NCBI GenBank assembly: GCA_963850195.1 | Contig: CAWKKD010000008.1 | Location: 62,001 to 126,000, forward strand | Direction: 5' to 3' | Length of the DNA stretch: 64,000 bases | Source of the DNA: Actinoallomurus sp963850195 | Lineage (GTDB): Bacteria; Actinomycetota; Actinomycetes; Streptosporangiales; Streptosporangiaceae | In this document: positions 43,233 to 51,743 of the stretch, piece by piece | Position numbering within the stretch: position 1 is the stretch's first letter | Layout of the letters: every line of letters starts with the position of its first letter | Notes under the pieces: generated by a model | The model's database searches: none | What the model was told of the DNA's origin: nothing | Seen by the model: only the letters and a program-made list of their open reading frames with translations | Translations under genes and position numbers: made by a program

Positions 43233-44099
43233 CTACTTTTCGGACAGCCAGTCGAGAATGAGCCCGTTGACGACCTCCGGGTTGCGCAGGTGCGCGAAAT
43301 GCCCGGCCCCGGAGACGACCTCCGCGCGCGACCCGGGCGGCAGGTGACGCCCCGCCTCGTGGACCATGCCGGGGTCGAGGCACCCGTCTACGCCGCCGTG
43401 AACGTACAGGATCGGCCGCTCACCGGTGCGCCCGGTCGCCTCCTGCTCCCCGGCGTAGGCGGGGACGTGGCGCGACGGGTCGAGCATCGCACGGTAGTAG
43501 CCGATCGCGGCGGCGAGGTTGTCAGGTGCGCGCAGGCACGCCTTGACGTGCTCCAGGTCCTCGGCCGCGTCGTAGTCCGGTTCCCAGTCCGCCCACAGCC
43601 CGTCCAGGAACGCCAGGTCGTCGGCCGCGACCGCGCCCTCGGCCAGCGCGGTCTGGAACAGGAAGATGTAGAAGGACCGCTTGAGCTGCGCATAGTCGAA
43701 GAACGAGGACAGCAGCGCGGCGACCGGCGGGACTGCCATCGCGACGGCACGACGCCAGCGTTCGGGCGCGTGCGCCACGGCGCCGTACGTCGCGGCGGCG
43801 CCCCAGTCGTGCCCGATGAGCACCGCGTCACCGGCGCCCCCGAGGGCCTCGTGCAGGGCGTTCGCGTCGGCCGCGAGCGCGCCGGTCTGGTAGGCGCCGT
43901 CCTCGGGCACCCCGGTCGGGGCGTAGCCGCGCATGAACGGCGCCACCGCGTGGTACCCGGCCTCCGCGAGCACCGGCAGCAGATGCCGCCAGGTGTACGC
44001 GGAGTCCGGGAACCCGTGCAGGCACAGGGCGAGCGGGCCGCTACCCGCCTCGAGGTAGCCGAACGTCAGGCCGTTGGCATGAACCGTCTTCGTCGTCAT
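43233..44099 (-). CDS. Alpha/beta hydrolase, epoxide-hydrolase-like
   Basis: The 288-residue protein has LCLHGFPDSAYTWRHLLPVL (oxyanion HGFP), AVAPFMRGYAPTGVP, and the nucleophile elbow VLIGHDWGAAATYG in which Asp replaces Ser, as in epoxide hydrolases and dehalogenases. HGGVDGCLDPG holds the acid and GAGHFAHLRNPE the His. The GHDWGA motif is diagnostic of the epoxide-hydrolase group. ATG at 44099; a GTG directly before adds one residue. It lies 79 bp upstream of the P450 gene on the same strand, so a monooxygenase-hydrolase pair is plausible. Confidence 0.89.
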   Translation of the reverse strand: MTTKTVHANGLTFGYLEAGSGPLALCLHGFPDSAYTWRHLLPVLAEAGYHAVAPFMRGYAPTGVPEDGAYQTGALAADANALHEALGGAGDAVLIGHDWGAAATYGAVAHAPERWRRAVAMAVPPVAALLSSFFDYAQLKRSFYIFLFQTALAEGAVAADDLAFLDGLWADWEPDYDAAEDLEHVKACLRAPDNLAAAIGYYRAMLDPSRHVPAYAGEQEATGRTGERPILYVHGGVDGCLDPGMVHEAGRHLPPGSRAEVVSGAGHFAHLRNPEVVNGLILDWLSEK

Positions 44100-44136
44100 C
44101 ACGTTCGCCGAGACTAGTGCGCGGTCCTCGCGATGC

Positions 44137-45420
44137 TCAGCCCGTACGCGGCGGCTCGAACGCCAGGCGCAGCGGCACGTCCGACCGTCCGTCCTCGTGC
44201 AGGCGTACGCCGAGGACCTGGTGCAACTGGATCCAGTTGAGCTCGAAGCCGAGGCGCGAGCCGGCCATGTAGAGCCGCCACACCCGCGCCGTACCCTCGC
44301 CGACCTCCGCGACCGCCTCGTCCCAGTGGTCGTCGAGGTTGCGGCACCAGCCCGCGAGGGTCATCGCGTAGTGCTCGCGGAGGTTCTCCTCGTGACGTAC
44401 CTCGAACCCGGCGTCGTGCATCTGGGAGACCAGGTGCCCCGGACCCTCGAGCTCACCGTCGGGGAAGACGTAGCGGTTGATGAAGCCCTGCTTCCGCATC
44501 GCCTCCTCGGTGTCGTCCGGGCGGGTGATGCAGTGGTTGAGCATCCGCCCGCCGGGCCGCAGCTTGCCGTACAGGAAGGAGAAGTACGACGGGAGGTTCG
44601 CCTTGCCGATGTGCTCGGTCAGCCCGATCGAGCTGACCGCGTCGAAGTCGTCCTCGACCACGTCGCGGTAGTCAAGGTGACGGACCTCGGCGAGCTCGGA
44701 GAGCCCGGCCTCGGCGATCGCCTTCTGCGCCCACTCGGCCTGCTGCTTGGACAGCGTGACGCCGAGGGCCCGCACGCCGTACTCGCGCGCGGCGTGCATG
44801 ACCATGCCGCCCCAGCCGCAGCCGACGTCGAGCAGCCGCATGCCCTTGGTGAGCCCGAGCTTGCGCGCGACCAGGTCGAACTTGTGGAACTGCGCCTCTT
44901 CGAGCGTCGCGTCCTCGGAGGGGAAGCACGCGCATGTGTAGGCCATCGACGGGCCGAGCACCCACTCGTAGAAGGTGTTCGAGACGTCGTAGTGGTGCGA
45001 GATCGCCTTCGCGTCGCGGCGCTTGGAATGCCGCAGACCCGACAGCAGCGGCACCTTGTTGAACCGCACCTCCTGCGGCGGCGGCTCGAGACGGGTCAGC
45101 GCGGCGCCGCGCAGCACCGGGTCGCGGGCGATGGCGCGCAGGAGCGTGCCCTTCTCACTCCACGACATGTCGCCGAGCGCGGCCCGCATCTTCGACAGCG
45201 CGGTGTACATGTCACCGGAGATGTCGAGGTGGCCCGCGACGTACGCGCGCGAGAGGCCGATCGGCCCCGGCGAGTGGGCGAGATAGGAGATGGCGTAGGG
45301 ATGCCGGATGTCGACCGTGACGTCCGCACCGGCCGGCCCGGCCCTGCTGTCGTCATAGGCCAGGAACTCGACCTGTGCGTCCCTGCCGACCACACGCTCG
45401 AAAACTTCCGCAAGCTTCAT
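44137..45420 (-). CDS. Fatty-acid methyltransferase of the cyclopropane synthase family (UfaA1/10-methyl-branched type)
   Basis: The 427-residue enzyme is a SAM-dependent methyltransferase of the CFA family. The N-terminal lipid-binding domain precedes the SAM motif LLDVGCGWGGMVMHAA (near residue 205). GVTLSKQQAEWAQKAI, SIGLTEHIGK and MLNHCITRPD are the usual later blocks. Its partner is an FAD oxidoreductase gene immediately upstream, overlapping by 4 bp if the GTG at 45426 is used. I prefer the ATG at 45420, where the ribosome site is better spaced. This pair matches the actinobacterial locus that converts oleoyl chains to 10-methylstearoyl (tuberculostearic acid). Confidence 0.88.
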   Translation of the reverse strand: MKLAEVFERVVGRDAQVEFLAYDDSRAGPAGADVTVDIRHPYAISYLAHSPGPIGLSRAYVAGHLDISGDMYTALSKMRAALGDMSWSEKGTLLRAIARDPVLRGAALTRLEPPPQEVRFNKVPLLSGLRHSKRRDAKAISHHYDVSNTFYEWVLGPSMAYTCACFPSEDATLEEAQFHKFDLVARKLGLTKGMRLLDVGCGWGGMVMHAAREYGVRALGVTLSKQQAEWAQKAIAEAGLSELAEVRHLDYRDVVEDDFDAVSSIGLTEHIGKANLPSYFSFLYGKLRPGGRMLNHCITRPDDTEEAMRKQGFINRYVFPDGELEGPGHLVSQMHDAGFEVRHEENLREHYAMTLAGWCRNLDDHWDEAVAEVGEGTARVWRLYMAGSRLGFELNWIQLHQVLGVRLHEDGRSDVPLRLAFEPPRTG

Positions 45421-45422
45421 GA

Positions 45423-46787
45423 TCACCTGCCCCGTACCGTTTTGTCGTACAGATCCAGCAACCGTGCGTCCGAGTCGTATTCCTTCTTCAGACGACGGTA
45501 CGTCGCGCCGTCATAGTGCCGCCAGAAGTCCTCACGCGTGTAGTACGCCGTCGAGTACAGCGACTTGTGGCCCTCGAGCCTGGCGACCTCGCGCTCGATC
45601 AGCCGGTTGGTGTGCTCGGGCAGCCGACCCGCCGGAATCGGCACCGTTCCCCAGAAGCCCGCGTTCACGTACGTGCGTCCGGTTTCCAACGGGTACAGCG
45701 GCCACTTCTCTTGTGCCCGCAACGGGCAGAGCCACACCGGCGTCATGCGGACCTCGCGGTGGAAGAAGTCCAGGAAGTCCGGCAGCCGCTCGATCGGCAC
45801 CTCGACGTCCTGAATGACGTCCTCGCGCGGCGGCCGGCCACGCCACCGGTCGATCCGCGCCGACGTCTGCAGGCGCTTGTCCAGCGCGACCAGGCGGCGG
45901 TAGACGTCGGAGCGCTTCTTCGACGCCGGCCACGCGCGGCGTACCAGCGGATTCTGCACGCCGAACGCGCGCGAGCACCAGAACCAGTCGGTGTCCCAGC
46001 GCCACAGGTAGCCGTGCGTGGTCAGCACGTCGGTCGGCGGGCCGTCCAGCGCCAGCCAGCGCGGCGTCACGCAACGCTCCTGGATCGAGCGGTAGTAGAT
46101 GCGGTTGCCGGTGTAGTCGGACACGTGGGTCGCACTGTCGGCGAACGTGCCCAGGCTCAGGTACACCTCGTCCGGGCCGAAGACCGTGCCGTCGATGAAG
46201 TCGACGTGCGGAGCCAGCTCGTCGATCGCCTCCGCGCACGCGGCCGCGCTGTCGAACCGTACGTGGCGCAGCTCGACGAACGGCTTCACCGGCTGCAGCT
46301 CGATCTTGAGCCGAAGCGCGTAGCCGAGCGTGCCGTACGAGTTGGGGAACCCGTAGAAGAGGTCCCGGTGCTCGTTGTCGCGCGTGGCCGTCACGATCTG
46401 GCCGTCACCGGTCAGGATCTCCATCTCGACGACCGACTCGTGCGGCAGGCCATGATGGTAGGAGGAGGACTCGATGCCCAGCCCGGTGACCGCACCGCCC
46501 AGCGTGATGGTCTTCAGCTGCGGTACGACGAGCGGCATCAGGCCGTGACGCAAGGTCGCGTCGACCAGGTCCTCGTACGTCGTCATCCCCTGCACCTCGG
46601 CGATGCGCTTGACGGGGTCCACGTTGAGGACCTGGTCGAAGCCGCTGACGTCGAGACCGGGTGTCTGGATGTCGTCGCGGAAGCGGAAGAGGTTCGAGGT
46701 CCGCTTGGCCAGCCGGACCGGCGCCCCTGTCGGGATCGACCTATATGACGCGAGCAGATTCTCGGTTGCCGCACTGTGACCTGTCAC
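45423..46787 (-). CDS. FAD-binding oxidoreductase, partner of the fatty-acid methyltransferase
   Basis: The 454-residue protein carries a PCMH-type FAD domain (NVDPVKRIAEVQGMTTYEDL, then PQLKTITLGGAVTGLGIESS, and GYALRLKIELQPV) and a substrate domain similar to plant DIMINUTO/DWF1-like proteins. In the known two-gene system the methyltransferase makes a 10-methylene acyl chain, which a flavoprotein of this type reduces to the 10-methyl form. Order and overlap here match that locus. The GTG at 46787 has no clear Shine-Dalgarno. It is divergent from a PNPOx-type gene with a palindrome between. Confidence 0.85.
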   Translation of the reverse strand: MTGHSAATENLLASYRSIPTGAPVRLAKRTSNLFRFRDDIQTPGLDVSGFDQVLNVDPVKRIAEVQGMTTYEDLVDATLRHGLMPLVVPQLKTITLGGAVTGLGIESSSYHHGLPHESVVEMEILTGDGQIVTATRDNEHRDLFYGFPNSYGTLGYALRLKIELQPVKPFVELRHVRFDSAAACAEAIDELAPHVDFIDGTVFGPDEVYLSLGTFADSATHVSDYTGNRIYYRSIQERCVTPRWLALDGPPTDVLTTHGYLWRWDTDWFWCSRAFGVQNPLVRRAWPASKKRSDVYRRLVALDKRLQTSARIDRWRGRPPREDVIQDVEVPIERLPDFLDFFHREVRMTPVWLCPLRAQEKWPLYPLETGRTYVNAGFWGTVPIPAGRLPEHTNRLIEREVARLEGHKSLYSTAYYTREDFWRHYDGATYRRLKKEYDSDARLLDLYDKTVRGR

Positions 46788-46821
46788 ACGACGATCGTCT
46801 CATCCCTGCTTCGAGGCCCAT

Positions 46822-46841
46822 ACACCACGCATGTGTAGTGT
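46822..46841. promoter_or_regulatory. Candidate operator between the FAD oxidoreductase and PNPOx genes
   Basis: acaccac-gcatgt-gtagtgt is a 7+6+7 inverted repeat with one mismatch in the divergent promoter region. No regulator gene adjoins it. Confidence 0.35.
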
Positions 46842-46866
46842 CCGTCTCATCTCTGTATTAGGGAGT

Positions 46867-47499
46867 GTGTCCGAATTGGCCAAGCTCTTCGAGACCCTCG
46901 ACGAACGCCTGCGCGCGTTCATCACGGCCCAGCCGATGTTCTTCGTCGCGACCGCACCATCGTCCGACGGCCACGTGAACGTCTCGCCCAAGGGCTACCG
47001 GGACACGTTCACGATCGTCGACGACACGACCGTCGCCTACCTCGACCTGTTCGGCAGCGGCGCGGAGACCATCGCGCACCTGCGCGACAACGGCCGGATC
47101 ACCGTGATGTTCTGCTCGTTCGACCGCCAGCCGAAGATCCTGCGCCTGTACGGCACCGGTCGCGTCGTCCGCCCCGACGCCGCCGAATGGGCGTCCCTGG
47201 CGCAACGCTTCGGCCCGGACCACGCGGGGATCCGGGCGATCATCGTGGTGGACGTGACACGCATCGCCGACTCGTGCGGGTTCGCGGTGCCGTTCATGGA
47301 GCCGGCCGGCGAACGCTCCCTGCTCGACGACAACCACGCCCGCCGCACCGCCGACGAATGGTCGGCCCGGGTCGAGCGCAACGGCGAGAGCATCGACGGC
47401 CTCCCCGCGCTGGCCGCCGACCACCCCTCGCCGTCGACGCACGCGGCCGCGTCGGCGTCGGCCGGGTCGGCGGCGGTCAGCGTACGAGGCGGAGGGTGA
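46867..47499 (+). CDS. Pyridoxamine 5'-phosphate oxidase family protein
   Basis: The 210-residue protein has a split-barrel flavin-binding fold: FFVATAPSSDGHVNVSPKGY, then VAYLDLFGSGAETIAHLRDN and ITVMFCSFDRQPKILRLYGTGRVV. Such proteins bind FMN, F420 or haem, and many reduce small molecules. NVSPKGY is typical of a widespread actinobacterial subgroup of unknown substrate. The C-terminal 30 residues are Ala/Ser-rich and probably disordered. I choose the GTG at 46867, where the conserved SELAKLF start begins; the open frame runs to 46831. Its end overlaps the next convergent gene by 23 bp. Confidence 0.86.
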   Translation: MSELAKLFETLDERLRAFITAQPMFFVATAPSSDGHVNVSPKGYRDTFTIVDDTTVAYLDLFGSGAETIAHLRDNGRITVMFCSFDRQPKILRLYGTGRVVRPDAAEWASLAQRFGPDHAGIRAIIVVDVTRIADSCGFAVPFMEPAGERSLLDDNHARRTADEWSARVERNGESIDGLPALAADHPSPSTHAAASASAGSAAVSVRGGG

Positions 47500-48031
47500 A
47501 CGGGTAGCGGAACGTCGAGCCGGACAGCGCGAGGAGCCCCGCCACTCCGGCGACGATCCACGCGAAGCCGTACGCGATCGCCCCCACGCCCAACGTCACG
47601 ACCGAAACGATGAGCAGCGTGAGCTGAAAGTTCAACGCCGCCACGATGTGCGCGCGCACGTACGACGATCGCTTCGCCCTGGTGCAGAGCATGACGAGCG
47701 GCCCGACGAACAGCGTCACGATCCCGAGCGCGTGCGCGAGCGCGGCGAGCACACGCTGTTCGGCGGTCGGGTCCTCCTCCGGCAGCTGGTGCATCAGCTG
47801 CCGCTCGGGCCCGCGTGTCGGCTGCCGCGCGGTGTCGCGCATCGGTTCGAGGTCCGCCAGGACGGCGTCCAGGTCGTCACGCGTCTTGGCGGTCATCGCA
47901 AGATGCAGCCGCACGTCGAACTCGGGTTTGTCCAACCTGCCCTCGGCGTACGCCTGCTGCAACCGGTCAAAGGCCGGCTCGCGTTCGGCGTGGGAGACGC
48001 GGAGGACACCAGTCGCCACAGGATGGGTCAT
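47477..48031 (-). CDS. DUF1707 and DUF4870-like membrane protein
   Basis: The 184-residue protein starts with a DUF1707 domain (LRVSHAEREPAFDRLQQAYAEGRL, about residues 9-55), a small helical module common at the N-terminus of actinobacterial membrane proteins. A loop leads to a DUF4870-like part with three hydrophobic segments (HALGIVTLFVGPLVMLCT; LNFQLTLLIVSVVTLGVGAIAY). The ATG at 48031 follows GGGGGC and starts the conserved part; the frame continues to 48067. The function is unknown. It overlaps the convergent PNPOx gene by 23 bp. Confidence 0.86.
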   Translation of the reverse strand: MTHPVATGVLRVSHAEREPAFDRLQQAYAEGRLDKPEFDVRLHLAMTAKTRDDLDAVLADLEPMRDTARQPTRGPERQLMHQLPEEDPTAEQRVLAALAHALGIVTLFVGPLVMLCTRAKRSSYVRAHIVAALNFQLTLLIVSVVTLGVGAIAYGFAWIVAGVAGLLALSGSTFRYPFTLRLVR

Positions 48032-48196
48032 GCCCCCATCGTGCTTCCCGCACGCGAGGCGGACCATCGGGGAAACCCCTGAGTCGTCCCTGGGGTCAGC
48101 CCCAGTACCGGCAGGCCGATCCGGACTTCAGAGGACGAACGGCCAGCGGCGTTCGGCACGGAGGCCGCTCCCACCCGGCCCGTCCGCTCCCCCCGA

Positions 48197-49009
48197 TCAA
48201 CGCCCGTCCAGATATGCCTTTCCGGGCTTCAGGGGATGGGCCGCCAGCAACTGCGGAACCGTGACGAACGTGAAGCCGCGCTTGGCCAGCCCGTCCAGGA
48301 TCTTCGGGACGGCGTTGACCGTGGTCGGGTGGATGTCGTGCATCAAGATGATGTCGTTCCGGTGCGCCCAGGAGACCGCGCGGTGAGCGACGATCTTCGA
48401 GTTCCGGTCGCGCCAGTCGTTCGTGTCGACGCTCCACAGGATCTGCGCGAACCCGAGCCCGCGCGTCACGCGGGCGACGTGGTGGTTCGTCGCACCGTAC
48501 GGCGGGCGCATCAGCCCGGTCGTGACGCCGGTCGCCCGATGAATCTCACTGAGCGTGCGCGTGAGCTGCGACTTGATCGAGCGTTCGGACATGGTGGTGA
48601 GCTGCGGGTGGCTCCACGTGTGGTCGCCGATCGCGTCCCCCGCCGCCAGCTCCCGCCGGACGGTGGCCTCGCGCCCCTTGATGTTCCCCCCGATGAGAAA
48701 GAACGTCACGTGCGCGTGATGAACGGCGAGCATGCGCAGCAGCTTGTCCGTGTACGGCCCCGGCCCGTCGTCGAACGTGAGCGCGATGCACTTCGCCACG
48801 CGGCAGTCGACCTTGGGCTCCGGAGGCTTGGCCGGTGCCTGCCGCGCCCGCACGTGCCGCTGTCGCGGCGCCGTCGGAGGCGTCGATGGTGAGGCGAAGA
48901 CCTCGCTGTTCGCGGTCGCCCCGAGACCGCTGATCCAGCCTAGGAAGAGCACGACACCGGCCGCTGCGGTAAGCCGACGTGGAGGGCCCGCAGGAACGAC
49001 GAACCTCAT
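48197..49009 (-). CDS. Secreted polysaccharide deacetylase (NodB homology domain)
   Basis: The 270-residue protein begins with a signal or anchor helix (LTAAAGVVLFLGWISGLGATA, residues 13-33) and a Pro-rich linker. The NodB domain starts at CIALTFDDGPGPYTDKLL (catalytic base and metal Asp pair, TFDDGP), then GDHTWSHPQLTTMS (metal His pair HxxxH), LMRPPYGATN (motif 3), SVDTNDWRDRN (motif 4) and ILMHDIHPTT (motif 5). All catalytic motifs are intact. It should deacetylate peptidoglycan or chitin-like polymers outside the cell. ATG at 49009 follows AGGGG. Monocistronic. Confidence 0.92.
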   Translation of the reverse strand: MRFVVPAGPPRRLTAAAGVVLFLGWISGLGATANSEVFASPSTPPTAPRQRHVRARQAPAKPPEPKVDCRVAKCIALTFDDGPGPYTDKLLRMLAVHHAHVTFFLIGGNIKGREATVRRELAAGDAIGDHTWSHPQLTTMSERSIKSQLTRTLSEIHRATGVTTGLMRPPYGATNHHVARVTRGLGFAQILWSVDTNDWRDRNSKIVAHRAVSWAHRNDIILMHDIHPTTVNAVPKILDGLAKRGFTFVTVPQLLAAHPLKPGKAYLDGR

Positions 49010-49159
49010 CAAGGCCCCTACTCAAACGATGTCCGAACAAGGTCACCCTAGTGGGATATCTGGCCGATGATCGCCCTTGCCGGAACCGACCATCATCGCC
49101 CCGCGAAACATCACGCAAGACCCATTGAAGACTCCGCAGGAAGACCCCCAGAACACACA

Positions 49160-49207
49160 TTGGAGAGTGCGCAAGAACACGCGTTGGCGAGTGCGCAAGA
49201 ACACGTC
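49160..49207. repeat. Tandem 24-bp direct repeat, two copies
   Basis: 49160-49183 and 49184-49207 share ttgg-n-gagtgcgcaagaa and differ at three positions. They are directly adjacent. Confidence 0.75.
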
Positions 49208-49545
49208 GAAGACACCCGACAGAAGCGCACGAGCAACGCCACGGCTCCCGCACGAAACACGCACGAGCCAGCACCCGTCGCTCCCCTCACCCCGACGGGC
49301 AAACACGCGGGCACACGCGCGACCACTCTGTGGCCCGCGCGGTGCCGTAGCGGACGGGACGGTGTCGTGCGGTGCCGTAGCGCGGTGCCGTGCGCGGAGC
49401 GCGTGGGTGCCGGTCCGGCGGCCGACCCGCCCCGTGTCGCCAAAGACGAACGGCGGCACGACCAGAACGACCGTCACGGCCCCTCGCCCCGCGGGCAGGC
49501 ACGACCAGCACGCGGGCAAGCCGCGCCACGGCTAGCGCCGTCCCC

Positions 49546-49590
49546 AACGCTCGGTGCCACAACGCTCGGTGCCACAACGCTCGGTGCCGC
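49546..49590. repeat. Tandem 15-bp repeat, three copies
   Basis: aacgctcggtgccac occurs at 49546-49560 and 49561-49575, and with one change at 49576-49590. Confidence 0.85.
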
Positions 49591-49893
49591 GTTGCCGAAG
49601 ACGGGCGGGCGGCACGAGCCGGGTGACCGTCCCCGCGCCCGGCGGGTAGGCAGACGGGCGCGCCCGGGTTCGGGTACCGACATCCCGTCCTCGTCTGGAC
49701 GGTGAAGTCCTGTCCGGAGCCGAACCGGGGACGTCGTGTGGCGGTCCGCGGGCGGACGGCCTGGGAACTGCTTGGGAACCTGCGACGCGGAACCGACGTT
49801 GAAGACGTATTCGTGGGGGTACGGGCGAAGCCATGACAAACGAGGACATGGCGTTGCGGGGACATCGCAACGGGTGCATGAGGAGGATCTCCG

Positions 49894-50244
49894 ATGAGGT
49901 TGCGCGATCGCTTCGGGATTCGCCGCTGGCGCGGGCACAAGGTGACGACCCTCGACCGTGAGGCGACCAACGACGACATCGAGTCGCTGAAGGCGTTCGC
50001 TCGCAGTCGTACGGGCGTGGAGTTCTACGTCGAACCGGAGACCTTCGCCACTGACACGACCGCCGTCGCCATCGCAGCGGACGGCGAATGGACTCGGCGC
50101 CGTGTCGGATCACCGCAGGTCATCCACAAGGTCGCGCGTAACCTGCGGCTTCCGGTCTACGACGTGCAGATCACCGGCTACCCCCAGCGCATGCGCGACT
50201 TCAACGAACGCCGCAAGCGTCAGGGCGGCGCCGCCTCCCTCTGA
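49894..50244 (+). CDS. Small conserved hypothetical protein
   Basis: The 116-residue basic protein begins RLRDRFGIRRWRGHKVTTLD and has a middle part DDIESLKAFARSRTGVEFYVEPET with a strand-helix pattern. A later segment reads VIHKVARNLRLPVYDVQITG. No catalytic motif or membrane segment is seen. I recognise a conserved actinobacterial unknown protein but no function. GGAGGA lies 9 bp before the ATG at 49894, giving a good ribosome site. It is flanked on both sides by repeat-rich non-coding DNA. Its stop lies at the edge of the first 18-bp repeat array. Confidence 0.78.
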   Translation: MRLRDRFGIRRWRGHKVTTLDREATNDDIESLKAFARSRTGVEFYVEPETFATDTTAVAIAADGEWTRRRVGSPQVIHKVARNLRLPVYDVQITGYPQRMRDFNERRKRQGGAASL

Positions 50245-50405
50245 GACGGCAACCCCCCTCTGAAGACGGCGACCCTTCTGGGTCGGCAACCCTTCTGGGT
50301 CGGCACCCCGTCTCTGAGCGGCGATCCCTCTCTGAAACGGCAACCTCTCTCTGAGCCGACGACCCTCTACGGCAGCGACCTCTTTCTGCTCTCGGCGCCG
50401 AGACC
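50239..50405. repeat. Degenerate tandem array, unit about 18 bp (17-19), nine units
   Basis: Units follow TCTCTGARRCGGCRACCCT, for example tctgggtcggcaaccct and tctgggtcggcaccccg. Units vary in length, so no single reading frame is kept. The array begins at the stop of the small gene at 49894-50244. Confidence 0.75.
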
Positions 50406-50533
50406 TCTCCCTCCTCCTCGTCCAGAACGCGGCCGGGGGTTCGCTCCCCAGTCGCCAGACCGGGCATTCGTGTTCTGTCGGGCGTCGCGTTCTGGTGGGT
50501 TCTGGTGGTGGGCGGGGCATGCCGTGGCGTTCT

Positions 50534-50730
50534 TTCGGCGTCGGACCAGCGTTCGGTGTCGGACCCGCCATCGGTGTCGCACGTGCCTTCGGTGTCGCAC
50601 GTGCTTTCGAGGGTGCGACTCCCTTCGGCGTCGGACCTGATTTCGGGGTCACGCCTGTGTTCGGCATCGCGTCGGCCTTCGGGTCAGACCTGCGTTCGGC
50701 AGCGCGCGCGCTTTCGGGGTCGCGCGGCCC
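50534..50730. repeat. Tandem array of 11 units with 18-bp period
   Basis: TTCGG or a one-base variant recurs at 50534, 50552, 50570, 50588, 50606, 50624, 50642, 50660, 50678, 50695 and 50713. All intervals are 18 bp except one of 17 bp. The unit is about ttcggtgtcggacccgcc. In one frame of the plus strand it reads as hexapeptides FGVGPA/FGVARA. It ends about 25 bp from the DUF4192 stop. Confidence 0.85.
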
Positions 50731-50756
50731 AGGCGGCGGGGTGTGTGCGGGCGGCG

Positions 50757-51743
50757 TCATTCGGCGTCGTCGAGTTCGTCCGGGGTGATGTTGAGGGGTA
50801 CCGACCAGGGCGGGAGGCCGCTGATGAACAGCTCGTGCAGCAGACGGGCCATGGAGTAACACGGGTCGATGAGCAGGGCGCGGTCCAGGGCTACGTTGGC
50901 GAGGGCGCCCTCGCCCGCGCGCCAGGCGGCGAAGGCCAGGAGGCAGGCCGGAGCGGCGGCGTAGGGTTCGGCGACGCGGCGGAGGACGTCCTGCCACAGC
51001 CGGACGTGGGCGTCGAGGTCGGCGTCGTCCATGCGTACCCATGCCTCGTCGCGTACGCGGAGGCTGATGAGGAGGACGCCCAGCCAGGCGACCTCGTCGT
51101 CGGTGGGCGGGCCGGAACCCTCGCGGGCGCGGTCGATGAGGTGACGGACCAGCGGGAGGCCCTCGTCGACGAGACGGCCGGGTACTGCGTCGACGCCCTG
51201 CCGCGCCCAGCCGGCGAAGCGGTGTTCGGCGCGGTCGGTGGCCGCGCGCATCTCCGTGCCGTGGACCGGCTCCACGACGCGTTCGAGCTCGCGGCGGTCG
51301 GGGAGGGCGACCAGACCACCGGCGGTCGCCTCGGCGGCGATGGTGCTCTTTCCCACGTCGACGTAGGTGCCCTCCGGCGGGCAGCATTCCGGGTCCGAGC
51401 ACAGGTACGACCAGAATCGCCCGTCCTCGACGCGAAGCGCGTCGCGCAGGCGTACGCCGTGGCCGCCGAGGCGGTCACGTACCCGCTCGACGACGGGCGT
51501 CACCCGCTCGCCGGGACCGTAGCCCGCCAGGATCACGTCGGGCGGATCGCGCCGGGCGACCAGACCGGCGACGTGCTCCACCAGGACGTCCTGAGCGGTT
51601 AAGTCGAGACGCACGGCGTACGCGCCGTCTCTGCCGCCGGCGGCCAGCACGACGACGCTCTCGGACGGGTGGAAGCCGACGAGGTATGGAATCGCGGAGA
51701 CGACGTCGGCGGGTGAACGGAGCCGGAGTGTGTTCGCTCTCAT
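50757..51743 (-). CDS. DUF4192 domain protein
   Basis: The 328-residue protein starts MRANTLRLRSPADVVSAIPYL and continues VGFHPSESVVVLAAGG, the hallmark of the DUF4192 family found throughout actinobacteria. Other blocks are VILAGYGPGERVTPV, DVGKSTIAAEATAGG and a helical C-terminal half with WLGVLLISLRVRDEAW and PACLLAFAAWRAGEGALA. No enzymatic role is established. The ATG at 51743 starts the family's conserved part; the frame is open to 52151 without similarity. It is divergent from the DinG-type helicase gene across 220 bp, where I see no gene. Confidence 0.88.
   Translation of the reverse strand: MRANTLRLRSPADVVSAIPYLVGFHPSESVVVLAAGGRDGAYAVRLDLTAQDVLVEHVAGLVARRDPPDVILAGYGPGERVTPVVERVRDRLGGHGVRLRDALRVEDGRFWSYLCSDPECCPPEGTYVDVGKSTIAAEATAGGLVALPDRRELERVVEPVHGTEMRAATDRAEHRFAGWARQGVDAVPGRLVDEGLPLVRHLIDRAREGSGPPTDDEVAWLGVLLISLRVRDEAWVRMDDADLDAHVRLWQDVLRRVAEPYAAAPACLLAFAAWRAGEGALANVALDRALLIDPCYSMARLLHELFISGLPPWSVPLNITPDELDDAE

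Larger units (their letters stand above)
49010..49893. other. Large intergenic region with short direct repeats
   Basis: These 884 bp hold no gene I can support. The open frames across it are low-complexity, Arg/Ala/Pro-rich and lack ribosome sites. It contains a 24-bp direct repeat at 49160-49207 and a 15-bp triple repeat at 49546-49590. Runs such as cggtgccgtagcg are also echoed nearby. Nothing identifies a promoter beyond what the flanking genes require. Confidence 0.55.
50110..50760 (-). other. Open frame spanning both repeat arrays, coupled to the DUF4192 gene; coding uncertain
   Basis: An ATG at 50760 overlaps the DUF4192 stop as ATGA. The frame then stays open for 216 codons. It begins TPPAHTPPPGPRDPE and contains hexapeptide repeats of the type GPTPKA/ARATPK from the array near 50.5-50.7 kb, followed by an Arg/Gly-rich part from the other array. 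The last 45 codons are antisense to the small gene at 49894-50244. There is no Shine-Dalgarno. It is either a translationally coupled repeat protein or a chance opening in high-GC repeats. Confidence 0.3.

Noticed and set aside
49067..49705. 212-codon open frame in the long intergenic region
   Set aside because: No ribosome site, composition of His, Arg, Ala and Pro, and the repeats interrupt any fold. No similarity was recognised.
50519..50788. Plus-strand frame with FGVGPA hexapeptides
   Set aside because: It has no Shine-Dalgarno and runs into the DUF4192 gene on the other strand. The repeat is real but this frame is not supported as a protein.
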